From: Nonomuraea purpurea
GTDB lineage: Bacteria > Actinomycetota > Actinomycetes > Streptosporangiales > Streptosporangiaceae
Reading direction: 5' to 3'
Length of the DNA: 64,000 nt
NCBI RefSeq assembly: GCF_042650645.1
Contig: NZ_JBHSBI010000011.1
Location: 272,571 to 336,570, forward strand
The translations under genes and the position numbers were made by a program. The notes beneath the pieces are model-generated. The model made no database searches and was not told where the DNA came from. It saw nothing but the letters and a program-made list of their open reading frames with translations. Below, piece by piece: positions 8,027-15,095 of this stretch (positions within the stretch are counted from its first letter, which is position 1; every line of letters begins with the position of its first letter).

Positions 8027-8646
8027 GGGAACACCTCCTTGGCGGTGACGAGGAGGGCGCAGCGCTCGGCCGCGTATTCGAGGGCCAGCCGGTGGTAGGC
8101 CGGGGTGAAGTCGGCGACGGCGTCGGCGACCAGGAAGGTCTCCAGGTCGTTAGTGAACGCGTCGATCGCCGTCATCAGGACGCCGACGTGCGCGTACACG
8201 CCGCACACGACGAGCTGGTCGCGCCCGCTCGCCCGGATGCGCTCCAGCAGGTCGGAGCGGAAGAACGCGCTGTAGCGCCACTTGGTGAACATCCAGTCGC
8301 CGGGCGCGGGGGCCAGCTCGTCGACCACCAGCCGGTCGGCGGGGGCGCGGCGCATGCCCGGCCCCCAGAAGTCCTTGAGCAGGCCCCGTTCCTCGGGGGT
8401 CATGTCGCCGGGCTGGGCCGTGTAGCCCACCGGGACGCCGAGCGCGGCGGCACGCCCGCGGACGTGCGCGACGTTGCCGACGAGCTCCTCGCGCATCGCC
8501 TCGGGGAAGAAGCCGACGAAGTAACGCTGCATGTCGTGGATGAGCAGGACCGCGCGATCGGGGTCGGGGGTCCATTGAGCGGTGTTGCGCGGCAGGTCGC
8601 CCGCGGTGAAGAGCGAATACGGCTCGATTGCCGGGATGCCGGGCAT
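8023..8646 (-). CDS. phzD: PhzD, isochorismatase-type hydrolase
   Basis: 207 residues from MPGIPAIEPYSL, exactly the length of Pseudomonas PhzD. It shows VLLIHDMQRYFVGFF (catalytic Asp), WMFTKWRYSAFF (Lys) and CGVYAHVGVLMTAIDAF, where the isochorismatase Cys has the usual nearby position. PhzD hydrolyses 2-amino-2-deoxyisochorismate to trans-2,3-dihydro-3-hydroxyanthranilate plus pyruvate. The same frame runs open upstream to 9210 across phzC, but that extension is antiparallel noise. Its stop codon is supplied by the cassette that starts phzE. Confidence 0.95.
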   Translation of the reverse strand: MPGIPAIEPYSLFTAGDLPRNTAQWTPDPDRAVLLIHDMQRYFVGFFPEAMREELVGNVAHVRGRAAALGVPVGYTAQPGDMTPEERGLLKDFWGPGMRRAPADRLVVDELAPAPGDWMFTKWRYSAFFRSDLLERIRASGRDQLVVCGVYAHVGVLMTAIDAFTNDLETFLVADAVADFTPAYHRLALEYAAERCALLVTAKEVFP

Positions 8647-8675
8647 GGCCGTCCTTTCTGGTCGGGTGATGCGGG

Positions 8676-9848
8676 TCAGCCGCCCCAGGCGGAGATCACG
8701 GAGACCGCCTGCCACAGGGTGAGCCGCGGGTCGCAGAAACTCGTGTAGCGCTCGCCCACCTGGGCGAAGTCGCTCTCGTCCGTGGCGCACTCGGTGACGT
8801 CGTCCGGCGTGGTCTCCAGGTGCAGGCCGCCGGCCACGCCGGAGGCCGACTCGACCGCGGCCACGAACTCGCGTACCTCCCGCATGACGGCCGGCACCAG
8901 GCGGGTCTTGTGGCCGTCTGGGGTGACGACCGTGTTGGCGTGCATCGGGTCGCACAGCCAGATGACCGGGTGCCCCTCCGAGCGCACGGTCTCGACCAGC
9001 GGCGGCAGCGCGTAGCCCACCGTGTCCGCGCCCATCCTGGCGATCAGGGTGAGCCGGCCGGGCTCGCGTTCCGGGTCGAGCCGATCGCACAGGGCGAGCA
9101 GCTCGTCCTTGGTCATCTTCGGGCCCACCTTGCAGGCGACCGGGTTGGCGACCTCGGCCAGCATGGTGACGTGCGCGCCGTTCACCTGCCTGGTGCGCTC
9201 GCCGATCCACGGCCAGTGGGTGGAGCCGAGGATGAGCGTCCCCGTCGGGTCCCGCCGCAGCATGGGCACCTCGTAGTCGAGCAGCAGCGCCTCATGGCTG
9301 GTCCACACCGGCGGGTCGCCGGCCGGCCGGCTGAACGCGCCGCGCCAGCCCAGGTGCTCCATGATGTCGCCGGCCGCCATGTAACCGGTGAGGATGCGCA
9401 GCGGATCGGCCTGCCTGCTCTCCTGCGTCGGCTCGGGGCCGTTGACCAGGTGACCGCGGAACACCGGGAGGGTCAGGTCGCCGACCTTCTCCGTGGGGTT
9501 GGAGCGCGGCTTGGCGAACTGGCCGCCGATGCGCCCCACCCTGAGCACCGGTTTGCGGGTGACCATCTTGAGCGCGCCCGCGAATATGTCGAGCGCCGCC
9601 GTCTTGCGGCTGACGTGCTCCTGCGTGCAGTCCTCCGGGTTCTCCGCGCAGTCCCCTGCCTGCACGACCAGGGACTTCCCCGCCGCGACCTCGGCGAGGA
9701 GGGAGCGCAGGGTCCGCACGTCGGCGGCGCGTACCAGCGCGGGGCGCGAGGCGAGCACCCTGCCCACGCGCTCCACCTGTTCCAGGTCGCTCCATTCCGG
9801 CTGCTGAACGGCGGTGCTCAGCCGGATGTCGGGCATGACGTAGTCCAC
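8676..9848 (-). CDS. phzC: PhzC, class II DAHP synthase
   Basis: About 390 residues of the plant-type (class II) 3-deoxy-D-arabino-heptulosonate-7-phosphate synthase, with SLVVQAGDCAENPEDC, RVGRIGGQFAKPRSNPTE, LLLDYEVPMLRRD and WLCDPMHANT. It boosts shikimate flux into the cluster. I choose GTG at 9848 (MDYVMPDIRLS) because GGAG lies 5 nt before it; ATG at 9836 is the alternative. The frame is open further upstream, but that part is antiparallel to phzB. 29 bp separate it from phzD. Confidence 0.93.
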   Translation of the reverse strand: MDYVMPDIRLSTAVQQPEWSDLEQVERVGRVLASRPALVRAADVRTLRSLLAEVAAGKSLVVQAGDCAENPEDCTQEHVSRKTAALDIFAGALKMVTRKPVLRVGRIGGQFAKPRSNPTEKVGDLTLPVFRGHLVNGPEPTQESRQADPLRILTGYMAAGDIMEHLGWRGAFSRPAGDPPVWTSHEALLLDYEVPMLRRDPTGTLILGSTHWPWIGERTRQVNGAHVTMLAEVANPVACKVGPKMTKDELLALCDRLDPEREPGRLTLIARMGADTVGYALPPLVETVRSEGHPVIWLCDPMHANTVVTPDGHKTRLVPAVMREVREFVAAVESASGVAGGLHLETTPDDVTECATDESDFAQVGERYTSFCDPRLTLWQAVSVISAWGG

Positions 9849-9913
9849 GATCTCTCCATTGGTTAGGCGTCTATGGTCATCGCCCGGGTGCCGTCCTCGG
9901 GCGCCCGCCTGGA

Positions 9914-10402
9914 TCAGGTCGGGATTCCCTCGCGCTTGATCTCCGGGATCGGGATCCCCAGCGCGCGTAGCTGCTCGTTCGGGTTCATGAACTCCCGCTG
10001 CAGCTTGATCTGGCCGTCCTCCAGGTGGAAGGAGTGCAGGAAGTGGTTGTGGTAGTGGCCCTCGGGGTATCCGGGGAAGCGGATGAGGCCCGTGCCGTCG
10101 CACTCGACCCAGAAGACGTTCGGGTCCTGGGTCTCGAAGATCTCGATGTTGTACCAGACCCAGTCGGGGAAGCACTGCAGCGACCAGACCGCGTGCTCGC
10201 CGAGCCGGTCGCGGCCGCGAATGGCGATCGGCCGGCCGGTGTCATTCGTCCAGAGGCCGCCGACGCCGTCCTCGGTGAAGAGCAGGTGCCGCCGCAGGCG
10301 TTCTTGTCCCCTGGTGTTCATGTACTTTTCCACCGTCGCTCGGTTCTTCTTTCTGAGCGCGGCGTCCGTGCTGTTTCCGGGGTAGTGCTCGGTGTCTTCC
10401 AT
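9914..10402 (-). CDS. phzB: PhzA/B-family phenazine condensing protein (PhzB)
   Basis: 162 residues from MEDTEHYPGNSTDAALRKKN, the same length as PhzB of Pseudomonas, with GGAGGG a few bases before the ATG. It has the PhzA/B signatures RRHLLFTEDGVGGLWTND, CFPDWVWYNIEIFETQDPN, FWVECDGTG and YHNHFLHSFHLEDG. PhzA/B proteins have the ketosteroid-isomerase (NTF2) fold and help condense two aminoketone molecules into the tricycle. Only one copy is present, as in other actinobacterial clusters. It is the first gene of the core operon. Confidence 0.95.
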   Translation of the reverse strand: MEDTEHYPGNSTDAALRKKNRATVEKYMNTRGQERLRRHLLFTEDGVGGLWTNDTGRPIAIRGRDRLGEHAVWSLQCFPDWVWYNIEIFETQDPNVFWVECDGTGLIRFPGYPEGHYHNHFLHSFHLEDGQIKLQREFMNPNEQLRALGIPIPEIKREGIPT

Positions 10403-10457
10403 CACGAACCCTCCGTTGCTTACGGACTGGTGCACGATATTCCACGTCCCGGTGCAG

Positions 10458-10475
10458 GCAGAAGAAACTCTGCCG
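10458..10475. promoter_or_regulatory. Inverted repeat upstream of phzB
   Basis: GGCAGA-N6-TCTGCC lies in the 94-bp gap between the regulator stop and the phzB start. A GGTGCA hexamer occurs twice beside it. The gap must hold either the phzB promoter and its operator or an attenuating stem-loop after the regulator gene. I cannot separate these by eye. Confidence 0.3.
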
Positions 10476-10496
10476 TGGATTTGCGTTGATAAACGA

Positions 10497-11522
10497 CTAG
10501 CGCAGGGATTGTTCGCGCTGTGGCGGCATCATGTGCGCGAGACCTTTCAGGTCCTCGCAGAATCTGAGCAGGGCGGCGCGAATGAGCGGCGCGCAATGCG
10601 TGGGCACCGCCTCGGCGATCTGCGCGCGGTGGGCCGCGGCCACCTCGGTGGTCAGCAGCATGCGCAGCAGCAGCCGTCCGGTCTCCGTGGCGCGCAGCGA
10701 CGGGTCGCGGGTGAGCTTCCTGATCAGCAACGACGTCTCCGCCACGGCGGCGGCGTCGTGCTGCGGCCGGTGGGCCTCCGCGCGCCGCCGGGCCTGCGGT
10801 GCGGGGTCCTCCTCGCCGCGCAGCCGTTCAGGAACGGGGTCCTGGCCTCGGCCGACCCTGTCGCGGACGTCCCTGACGGTGCCGACGGACAGGCCGGTCT
10901 TGCGTGACAGCTCACGCAGGGAGATCTCGGAGTTGGCGGCCAGCATGGCGGCCGCGCTGCGGCGGGCGTCGATGCTGCTGACCGGCCTGGACCTGCCGTC
11001 GCGCCCGAGCCTGCTGGGCAGGTGCGAGGCCTGGCCGGCCAGCCTGCGCACCTTGCCCACGGTCTTGGCGCTCAGCCCGGTGCGCTCGGCGATCGCCCGG
11101 TCCGACCAGTGCGGATGCGAGCCGATGATCCGCTGGGCCGCGGCCTTGCGCTCGTCCAGCGTCAACGGCAGCCCGTGCCGGACGTTGAGCTGGACCGAGA
11201 GCACGAAAGCGTCGGCCTCGGTGCCGTCGAAGAACCGCACGCAGACGGCTGTCCGGCCCCGCAGCACGGCCGCGCGTAAGCGGTGCATGCCGTCGATCAC
11301 TCTCATCGTCGGACGGTGCACGAGCAGCGGTTCGGCACTCGCCTCATTTTCCGCCAGCAGGCGGACGTGCGCCGGGTCCTCACGCCTCTCACGCGGGGAG
11401 AGTGCGGGAAAAAGATCCCGAATGGGAACGACTTCCTGCGGCAATTCGTGCAGCAGGTCAACCGCACCGGGCAGTGAAGTCGCGACATTTCGATCAGCTT
11501 CGGCGGCGGTGTGAAGCGTCAC
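10497..11522 (-). CDS. ParB-N/StrR-type pathway regulator
   Basis: 341 residues. The N-terminal ~110 form a ParB/Srx-like domain (VPIRDLFPAL..., VIDGMHRLRAAVLRGRTAVCVRFFDG). Two helix-turn-helix segments follow: HWSDRAIAERTGLSAKTVGKV near 140-160 and ISLRELSRKTGLSVGTVRDV near 200-220. This is the architecture of StrR-like cluster activators rather than of chromosome-partition ParB, because it stands alone with no parA. It is co-oriented with and directly upstream of phzB, so I infer that it controls the phenazine operon. GTG start at 11522. An inverted repeat (11532-11547) overlaps its SD. Confidence 0.75.
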   Translation of the reverse strand: MTLHTAAEADRNVATSLPGAVDLLHELPQEVVPIRDLFPALSPRERREDPAHVRLLAENEASAEPLLVHRPTMRVIDGMHRLRAAVLRGRTAVCVRFFDGTEADAFVLSVQLNVRHGLPLTLDERKAAAQRIIGSHPHWSDRAIAERTGLSAKTVGKVRRLAGQASHLPSRLGRDGRSRPVSSIDARRSAAAMLAANSEISLRELSRKTGLSVGTVRDVRDRVGRGQDPVPERLRGEEDPAPQARRRAEAHRPQHDAAAVAETSLLIRKLTRDPSLRATETGRLLLRMLLTTEVAAAHRAQIAEAVPTHCAPLIRAALLRFCEDLKGLAHMMPPQREQSLR

Positions 11523-12167
11523 AGCAGAGCCTTCCTTAACAAAGGAATAAGGACAGGGGTGAATTCTTCACGGGGAGGCGTCGAGCGTCAGCTTAGATTC
11601 CGAATCGCATCGAGTTCCAGAGCGAATGGCTCGGATGTCGATGGGGGGCGCGCCGGGCGAAAAACGTTCATGACCCGGGCCGGATGCGGCGGATTCTGCC
11701 GAGGAATCATGAAGAACAGCCATTGAAAAGGTCAATGGCAGAAGAAGAGTCGCGGGCCGTGGGGTGAGTGATCCCTCTTGCGGCCTGGACGGTGAGCCGG
11801 TCTGGCTGGTTGACGGCGGAGGTCCTGGATCACCGCGCATCGGCGGAGGACGCGCCACCGGCGCCTGGCCTCGGGCCCTTCTGATCAACGCCCGGTGGGC
11901 GTGCCAGGTCGCGGGCAGGGCAGGCTCACGCGCGGACACCGTGGTGACCACGCCGGTCAAGTGGTCGCGTGGTGCGGGCGGTGCGACGATAGTATGCATA
12001 TCGAAGGTCCCCCGGTTGCTCCGTCTTCACGGGCGCAAACACCGTCTCGATAGCGCCGTCGTTGGCCATGTGGCTACCTATGAGTACGGACATGCCCGTC
12101 CCCTTGTCAATCCTCTGTCGGTTCGCGCCCTACAGATAGGACGTACGGCCTCGACGAAAGGTGACCG
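11523..12167. other. Intergenic, 645 bp, regulator upstream region
   Basis: No convincing gene. A 143-codon minus-strand frame (11568-11999) has Pro/Arg/Ser-rich sequence, no SD and no recognisable motif. At 11532-11547 there is a palindrome TTCCTTAACAAAGGAA. It overlaps the AAGGAAGG SD of the ParB/StrR-type gene, so it could act as an operator or hide the ribosome site. The stretch is AT-richer near 11500-11600 and 11980-12010, as expected of promoters. Confidence 0.5.
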
Positions 12168-13052
12168 ATGGACACTCAGGCCGAGTTGGCCCAACGCTTC
12201 GACCGCTCCCGCGGCAGGCTGCGCGACGTCGCGTACCGCATGCTCGGCTCGGCCGACGAGGCGGAAGACGCAGTGCAGGAGGCATGGTTGCGCGCCAGCA
12301 GGGCCGGCGCCGAGGGCGTGACCAATCTGAACGCATGGCTCACGAAGATCGTCTCACGAATCTGCCTCGACATGCTGCGTTCACAGCGACGACGTGGCGA
12401 GGAATTCGCCGACCTGGCCGAACTCGACAAGCTCGCGCCGCCCGACCCGGCGACCGACCCGGCCGACGAGGCGGTGCTGGCCGACTCCGTGGGGCTCGCC
12501 CTGCTCGTCGTCCTCGACACGCTGGCGCCCGCCGAGCGCGTCGCCTTCGTCCTGCACGACCTGTTCGCGGTGCCGTTCGAGGAGATCGCCGAGATCGTCG
12601 AACGCTCGACGGCCGCCACCAAGAAGCTCGCCAGCCGCGCCCGTCAGCGCGTCCACGGCACGGCCGTCGTCTCGGCCGCCGACTTCACCCGCCGGCGCGA
12701 GGTCGTCGACGCCTTCCTCGCCGCCTCCCGCGCCGGCGACCTGGAGGGGCTGCTGGCGGTGCTCGCCCCCGACGTGGTCCGCAGAAGCGACGTCTCCACC
12801 CGCCCGGGGGAAGAGCTGGAGATCCGCGGCGCCCACCGCCTCACGCAGGAGACGCTGGCCAACTCCGGCCGGGCCCACTTCGCGCGGCCGATCCTCGTCG
12901 ACGGCGCCCTCGCCATCGCCGTCGCGCCACTCGGACGGCTACGGCTGGTGCTGCGCCTCACCATCGACGACGATCGCATCACCGCCATCGAGGTCATCGG
13001 CGAGCCGGCCCGCCTGCGCGGTCTCGAACTCGCCCTACCGGAAGGAGCGTGA
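12168..13052 (+). CDS. ECF41-type (SigJ-like) sigma factor with C-terminal SnoaL domain
   Basis: 294 residues. Region 2 is RLRDVAYRMLGSADEAEDAVQEAWLRA and region 4 is LDTLAPAERVAFVLHDLFAVPFEEIAEIVERSTAATKKLASRARQR. From ~170 there is a SnoaL/NTF2-like domain (RRREVVDAFLAASRAGDLEGLLAVLAPDVV). Group ECF41 factors lack an anti-sigma factor; the fused domain controls activity. ATG at 12168 with AAAGGTG upstream. It overlaps the next gene by ATGA, so the VOC protein is its operon partner. I found no ECF41-type promoter before it, unlike the other two sigma genes nearby. Confidence 0.9.
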   Translation: MDTQAELAQRFDRSRGRLRDVAYRMLGSADEAEDAVQEAWLRASRAGAEGVTNLNAWLTKIVSRICLDMLRSQRRRGEEFADLAELDKLAPPDPATDPADEAVLADSVGLALLVVLDTLAPAERVAFVLHDLFAVPFEEIAEIVERSTAATKKLASRARQRVHGTAVVSAADFTRRREVVDAFLAASRAGDLEGLLAVLAPDVVRRSDVSTRPGEELEIRGAHRLTQETLANSGRAHFARPILVDGALAIAVAPLGRLRLVLRLTIDDDRITAIEVIGEPARLRGLELALPEGA

Positions 13053-13441
13053 TGATCACCAACCCCAGGCTGTCGGTGCTCTACGTCAGCGACCAGAGCA
13101 GGACCCTGGAATTCCTGACCGAGGCGCTCGGCTTCGAGCTGACGGCCGACCTGCCCTACGGCGCGGACCGGCGCTGGGTCGAGGTCCGGCCGCCGGGCGC
13201 CGAGACCTGCGTCGCGCTGGCCGCCGTCGAACCCGCCCTGCTGGAGATGCTGCGCGAGCGGGCCGGCCGGATGACCCACGGCTGGTTCGACTGCGACGAC
13301 CTCGACGGCACGTGTGCCGGCCTGCGCGCCCGCGGCGTCGAGATCGTCGTGGCGCCGCAGGCCACGCCGTGGCGCGAGGGCAGCAGGTGGGCGCAGATCG
13401 CCGACGCCGACGGCAACCTGTACGGCCTGACGGAGCGCTGA
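13052..13441 (+). CDS. VOC-superfamily (glyoxalase/bleomycin-resistance fold) protein
   Basis: 129 residues. Two beta-alpha-beta units are visible: LSVLYVSDQSRTLEFLTEALGFELTADLPYG and WFDCDDLDGTCAGLRARGVEIVVAPQATPWREGSRWAQIADADGNLYGL. The end of the second unit is the usual metal-ligand region, though the final acidic ligand is not in the standard place. Its start overlaps the stop of the ECF41 gene (ATGA). ECF41 genes are often paired with a small redox or stress protein, and this gene fills that slot. The substrate is unknown. Confidence 0.85.
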   Translation: MITNPRLSVLYVSDQSRTLEFLTEALGFELTADLPYGADRRWVEVRPPGAETCVALAAVEPALLEMLRERAGRMTHGWFDCDDLDGTCAGLRARGVEIVVAPQATPWREGSRWAQIADADGNLYGLTER

Positions 13442-13499
13442 CGACGAAGGCGTGCAACTGGGCGCGTTCCACAGTTGCACGGGGCCCCGAGCGGGCGGC

Positions 13500-14105
13500 T
13501 CACGACTCTTCCGCGGGCGACCCCGGCCGCCGGTGGGCCCGCCGTTTCCTGGGCGGCTGGCCGTACCTCGGGGGCCACACCTCGCAGCGGACCCGGGCCT
13601 GGGCCTCGGTGTCGAGCTGCCGTACGTTGCGCTCCGGGCGGCCGATCATCGCGGCGATGTCGGCGTAAGGAAGCCCGAAGGCATGGCGTAGCAGGAACAC
13701 GATGCGCTTGTCGGCGTCGAGGACGTCGAACACCGCGGAGATGCCCGCCGACACCGATTCGGCCAGGACCAGCTCGGGCTCGTCCCTGAGCGGTTCCGGC
13801 AGCCACGGGCCGAGGTGCGACTCGCCGTTGGACTGAGCGGTACGCAGGCGGGCCAGCGCCAGCACGGTGGCCAGGCGGACCAGCCCGGTGGGCGACCTGG
13901 ACGGGTGGGCGCTCGACTGGGCCAGCCAGTGGGCGCGTGTCTCGCGTACGACCGCCTGGGCCTCGTCGTGGTCGCCGAGCATGCTGTGGGCCATCGAGTA
14001 CAGCAGGTTCTCGTGCTGACGGAAGGCCTGCGCGGCCGCGTCGTCCTCGTCGTCCTGCCCCCGCCATTCCTCGCCCGTCCGGTCCGAAGGATCCCCTACC
14101 CCCAT
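13500..14105 (-). CDS. Short, diverged SigJ-like ECF sigma factor
   Basis: 201 residues from MGVGDPSDRTGEE, with GGAGGG 4 nt before the ATG. Region 4 is clear (DADKRIVFLLRHAFGLPYADIAAMIGRPERNVRQLDTEAQARV), and LGPWLPEPL is the linker typical of SigJ-like factors. Region 2 is weak (FRQHENLLYSMAHSMLGDHDEAQAVVRET). The SnoaL-like regulatory domain is absent and the protein ends about 10 residues after region 4. It may be a decaying copy or a factor that works without the fused domain. A perfect TGTCACA-N16-CGTC site lies about 300 bp upstream on its strand. Confidence 0.75.
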   Translation of the reverse strand: MGVGDPSDRTGEEWRGQDDEDDAAAQAFRQHENLLYSMAHSMLGDHDEAQAVVRETRAHWLAQSSAHPSRSPTGLVRLATVLALARLRTAQSNGESHLGPWLPEPLRDEPELVLAESVSAGISAVFDVLDADKRIVFLLRHAFGLPYADIAAMIGRPERNVRQLDTEAQARVRCEVWPPRYGQPPRKRRAHRRPGSPAEES

Positions 14106-14401
14106 GCGCCCTCCCGCTGGTGTGTCTCCGATCCGATGACCTGCGATGGATGCGTGCCGCCAGGCGGCCGCACTGGAGCAGTGATGTTGCCTCGTACGCT
14201 CCCCGCCCGTGACATCGGGGCGCCGGCATCTTGTCGACATGCTCGCGGTGTGCTCTGCCGCCCGGTGGATCGCCGGGATTCGGAGAGGGGAGCCCGGGCG
14301 GGTGCTCAACGTGGATGGTTTCCACGTGCTCCTCATCGATCGAAATGTAACACCGCCGGTGCCCGCGGGCACAGACGCCCGAGCACCGCTCCTGTAGGGA
14401 A

Positions 14402-14428
14402 GACGCGCCCCGCCCGGCGAATGTGACA
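14402..14428 (-). promoter_or_regulatory. Predicted ECF41-type promoter (minus strand)
   Basis: On the minus strand TGTCACA (14428-14422) is followed by exactly 16 bases and CGTC (14405-14402). This matches the -35/-10 pattern known for ECF41 factors. It points at the short sigma gene at 14105, leaving a leader of about 290 nt. Confidence 0.6.
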
Positions 14429-14449
14429 TGTGCCGCGTCACATCCTCGA

Positions 14450-14476
14450 TGTCACGTCCGCGGCGCACGGTGCGTC
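14450..14476 (+). promoter_or_regulatory. Predicted ECF41-type promoter (plus strand)
   Basis: TGTCACG (14450-14456), a 16-base spacer and CGTC (14473-14476) lie about 40 bp before the TTG start at 14520. It is divergent from the site at 14402-14428, and the two -35 elements sit close enough to form the inverted repeat ATGTGAC-N9-GTCACAT. Confidence 0.65.
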
Positions 14477-14519
14477 TTCCTTACAGAGACCGGACTTCAC
14501 ACGCATGAGGTGAGTTCTC

Positions 14520-15038
14520 TTGGCACCCCTGCCGAACGCCTCCTCCACCGATCCGCACGCCTGGCGCATCGACATGAGCGCCAGCGAGGCGCTGGTGTCG
14601 ACGCGCGCCCTGGCGCTGCACGAGCTGTCCTCGTTCGAGGGTTCGTTCTACCTGGGCGCGGGCGGGTCGCTGGCCGGGTTCAGGCTGCGGCTCCCCCTGA
14701 CCGTCCCACCCGCCTGGCTGCGTGCGGAGGAGGAGCCCGCGCTGGTGTGGGAGTCGGTGGACCTCGACCACGACGGGTCGTACGTCAGCGGGTCCGCCCG
14801 GCTGCGGCTCGGACGGCGGCACACCATGGCGCCCGTGTCCGGTCTCTGCGCGAAGGTCCCCTCCGGGCGGTCCGTGCGCTACCTCAAGATCGTGCTGGAG
14901 TCGGTGTTCCCGTCCGTACGCCTGCGCTGGCCGGAGCACGCACGGCGGCGCCTGCGGCCTGCGACGCTCACGCTGTTCAGCGAGATCCGCCCGGTGGCCG
15001 TGACGCCGCCCGCCACTGACCAGGAGCCGCCGCACTGA
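14520..15038 (+). CDS. Hypothetical protein, predicted ECF41 target
   Basis: 172 residues if read from TTG 14520 (GAGGTGAG upstream), or 154 residues from the ATG at 14574. No signal peptide, transmembrane segment or known motif is visible. The sequence alternates beta-like stretches (GSFYLGAGGSLAGFRLRLPLTV, YVSGSARLRLGRRHTMAPV) with basic segments. It has strong coding bias and is the only gene behind the plus-strand ECF41-type promoter. It converges with qcrB over a strong hairpin. I do not recognise its family. Confidence 0.6.
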   Translation: MAPLPNASSTDPHAWRIDMSASEALVSTRALALHELSSFEGSFYLGAGGSLAGFRLRLPLTVPPAWLRAEEEPALVWESVDLDHDGSYVSGSARLRLGRRHTMAPVSGLCAKVPSGRSVRYLKIVLESVFPSVRLRWPEHARRRLRPATLTLFSEIRPVAVTPPATDQEPPH

Positions 15039-15055
15039 GGCTCCTGGGCGCGGCA

Positions 15056-15085
15056 CCGGCGGGCCGGGGTCCGAAGGCCCGCCGG
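15056..15085. terminator. Bidirectional hairpin between convergent genes
   Basis: Perfect 10-bp stem CCGGCGGGCC / GGCCCGCCGG with a 10-nt loop in the 57-bp gap between two convergent stop codons. There is no clear T-tract, but the position and strength fit a shared terminator. Confidence 0.6.
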
Positions 15086-15095
15086 CGCCACCCCC

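Noticed and set aside
8023..9210. 395-codon frame extending phzD upstream over phzC
   Set aside because: The part before MPGIPAIEPYSL is Arg/Gly-rich shadow sequence of phzC in another frame. PhzD length and motifs fit the 8646 start.
10497..11522. Chromosome-partition ParB / plasmid origin
   Set aside because: No parA, no parS-like cluster and two StrR-like helix-turn-helix segments; its position at the phenazine operon fits a pathway regulator better.
11568..11999. 143-codon minus-strand frame in the regulator upstream region
   Set aside because: Pro/Ser/Arg-rich low-complexity sequence, no SD, no motif, and it covers the region expected to hold promoters.
14422..14443. CRP-like palindrome ATGTGAC-N9-GTCACAT
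   Set aside because: The spacing does not fit a CRP site (N6 between TGTGA and TCACA), and the left arm is explained by the -35 box of the minus-strand ECF41-type promoter.
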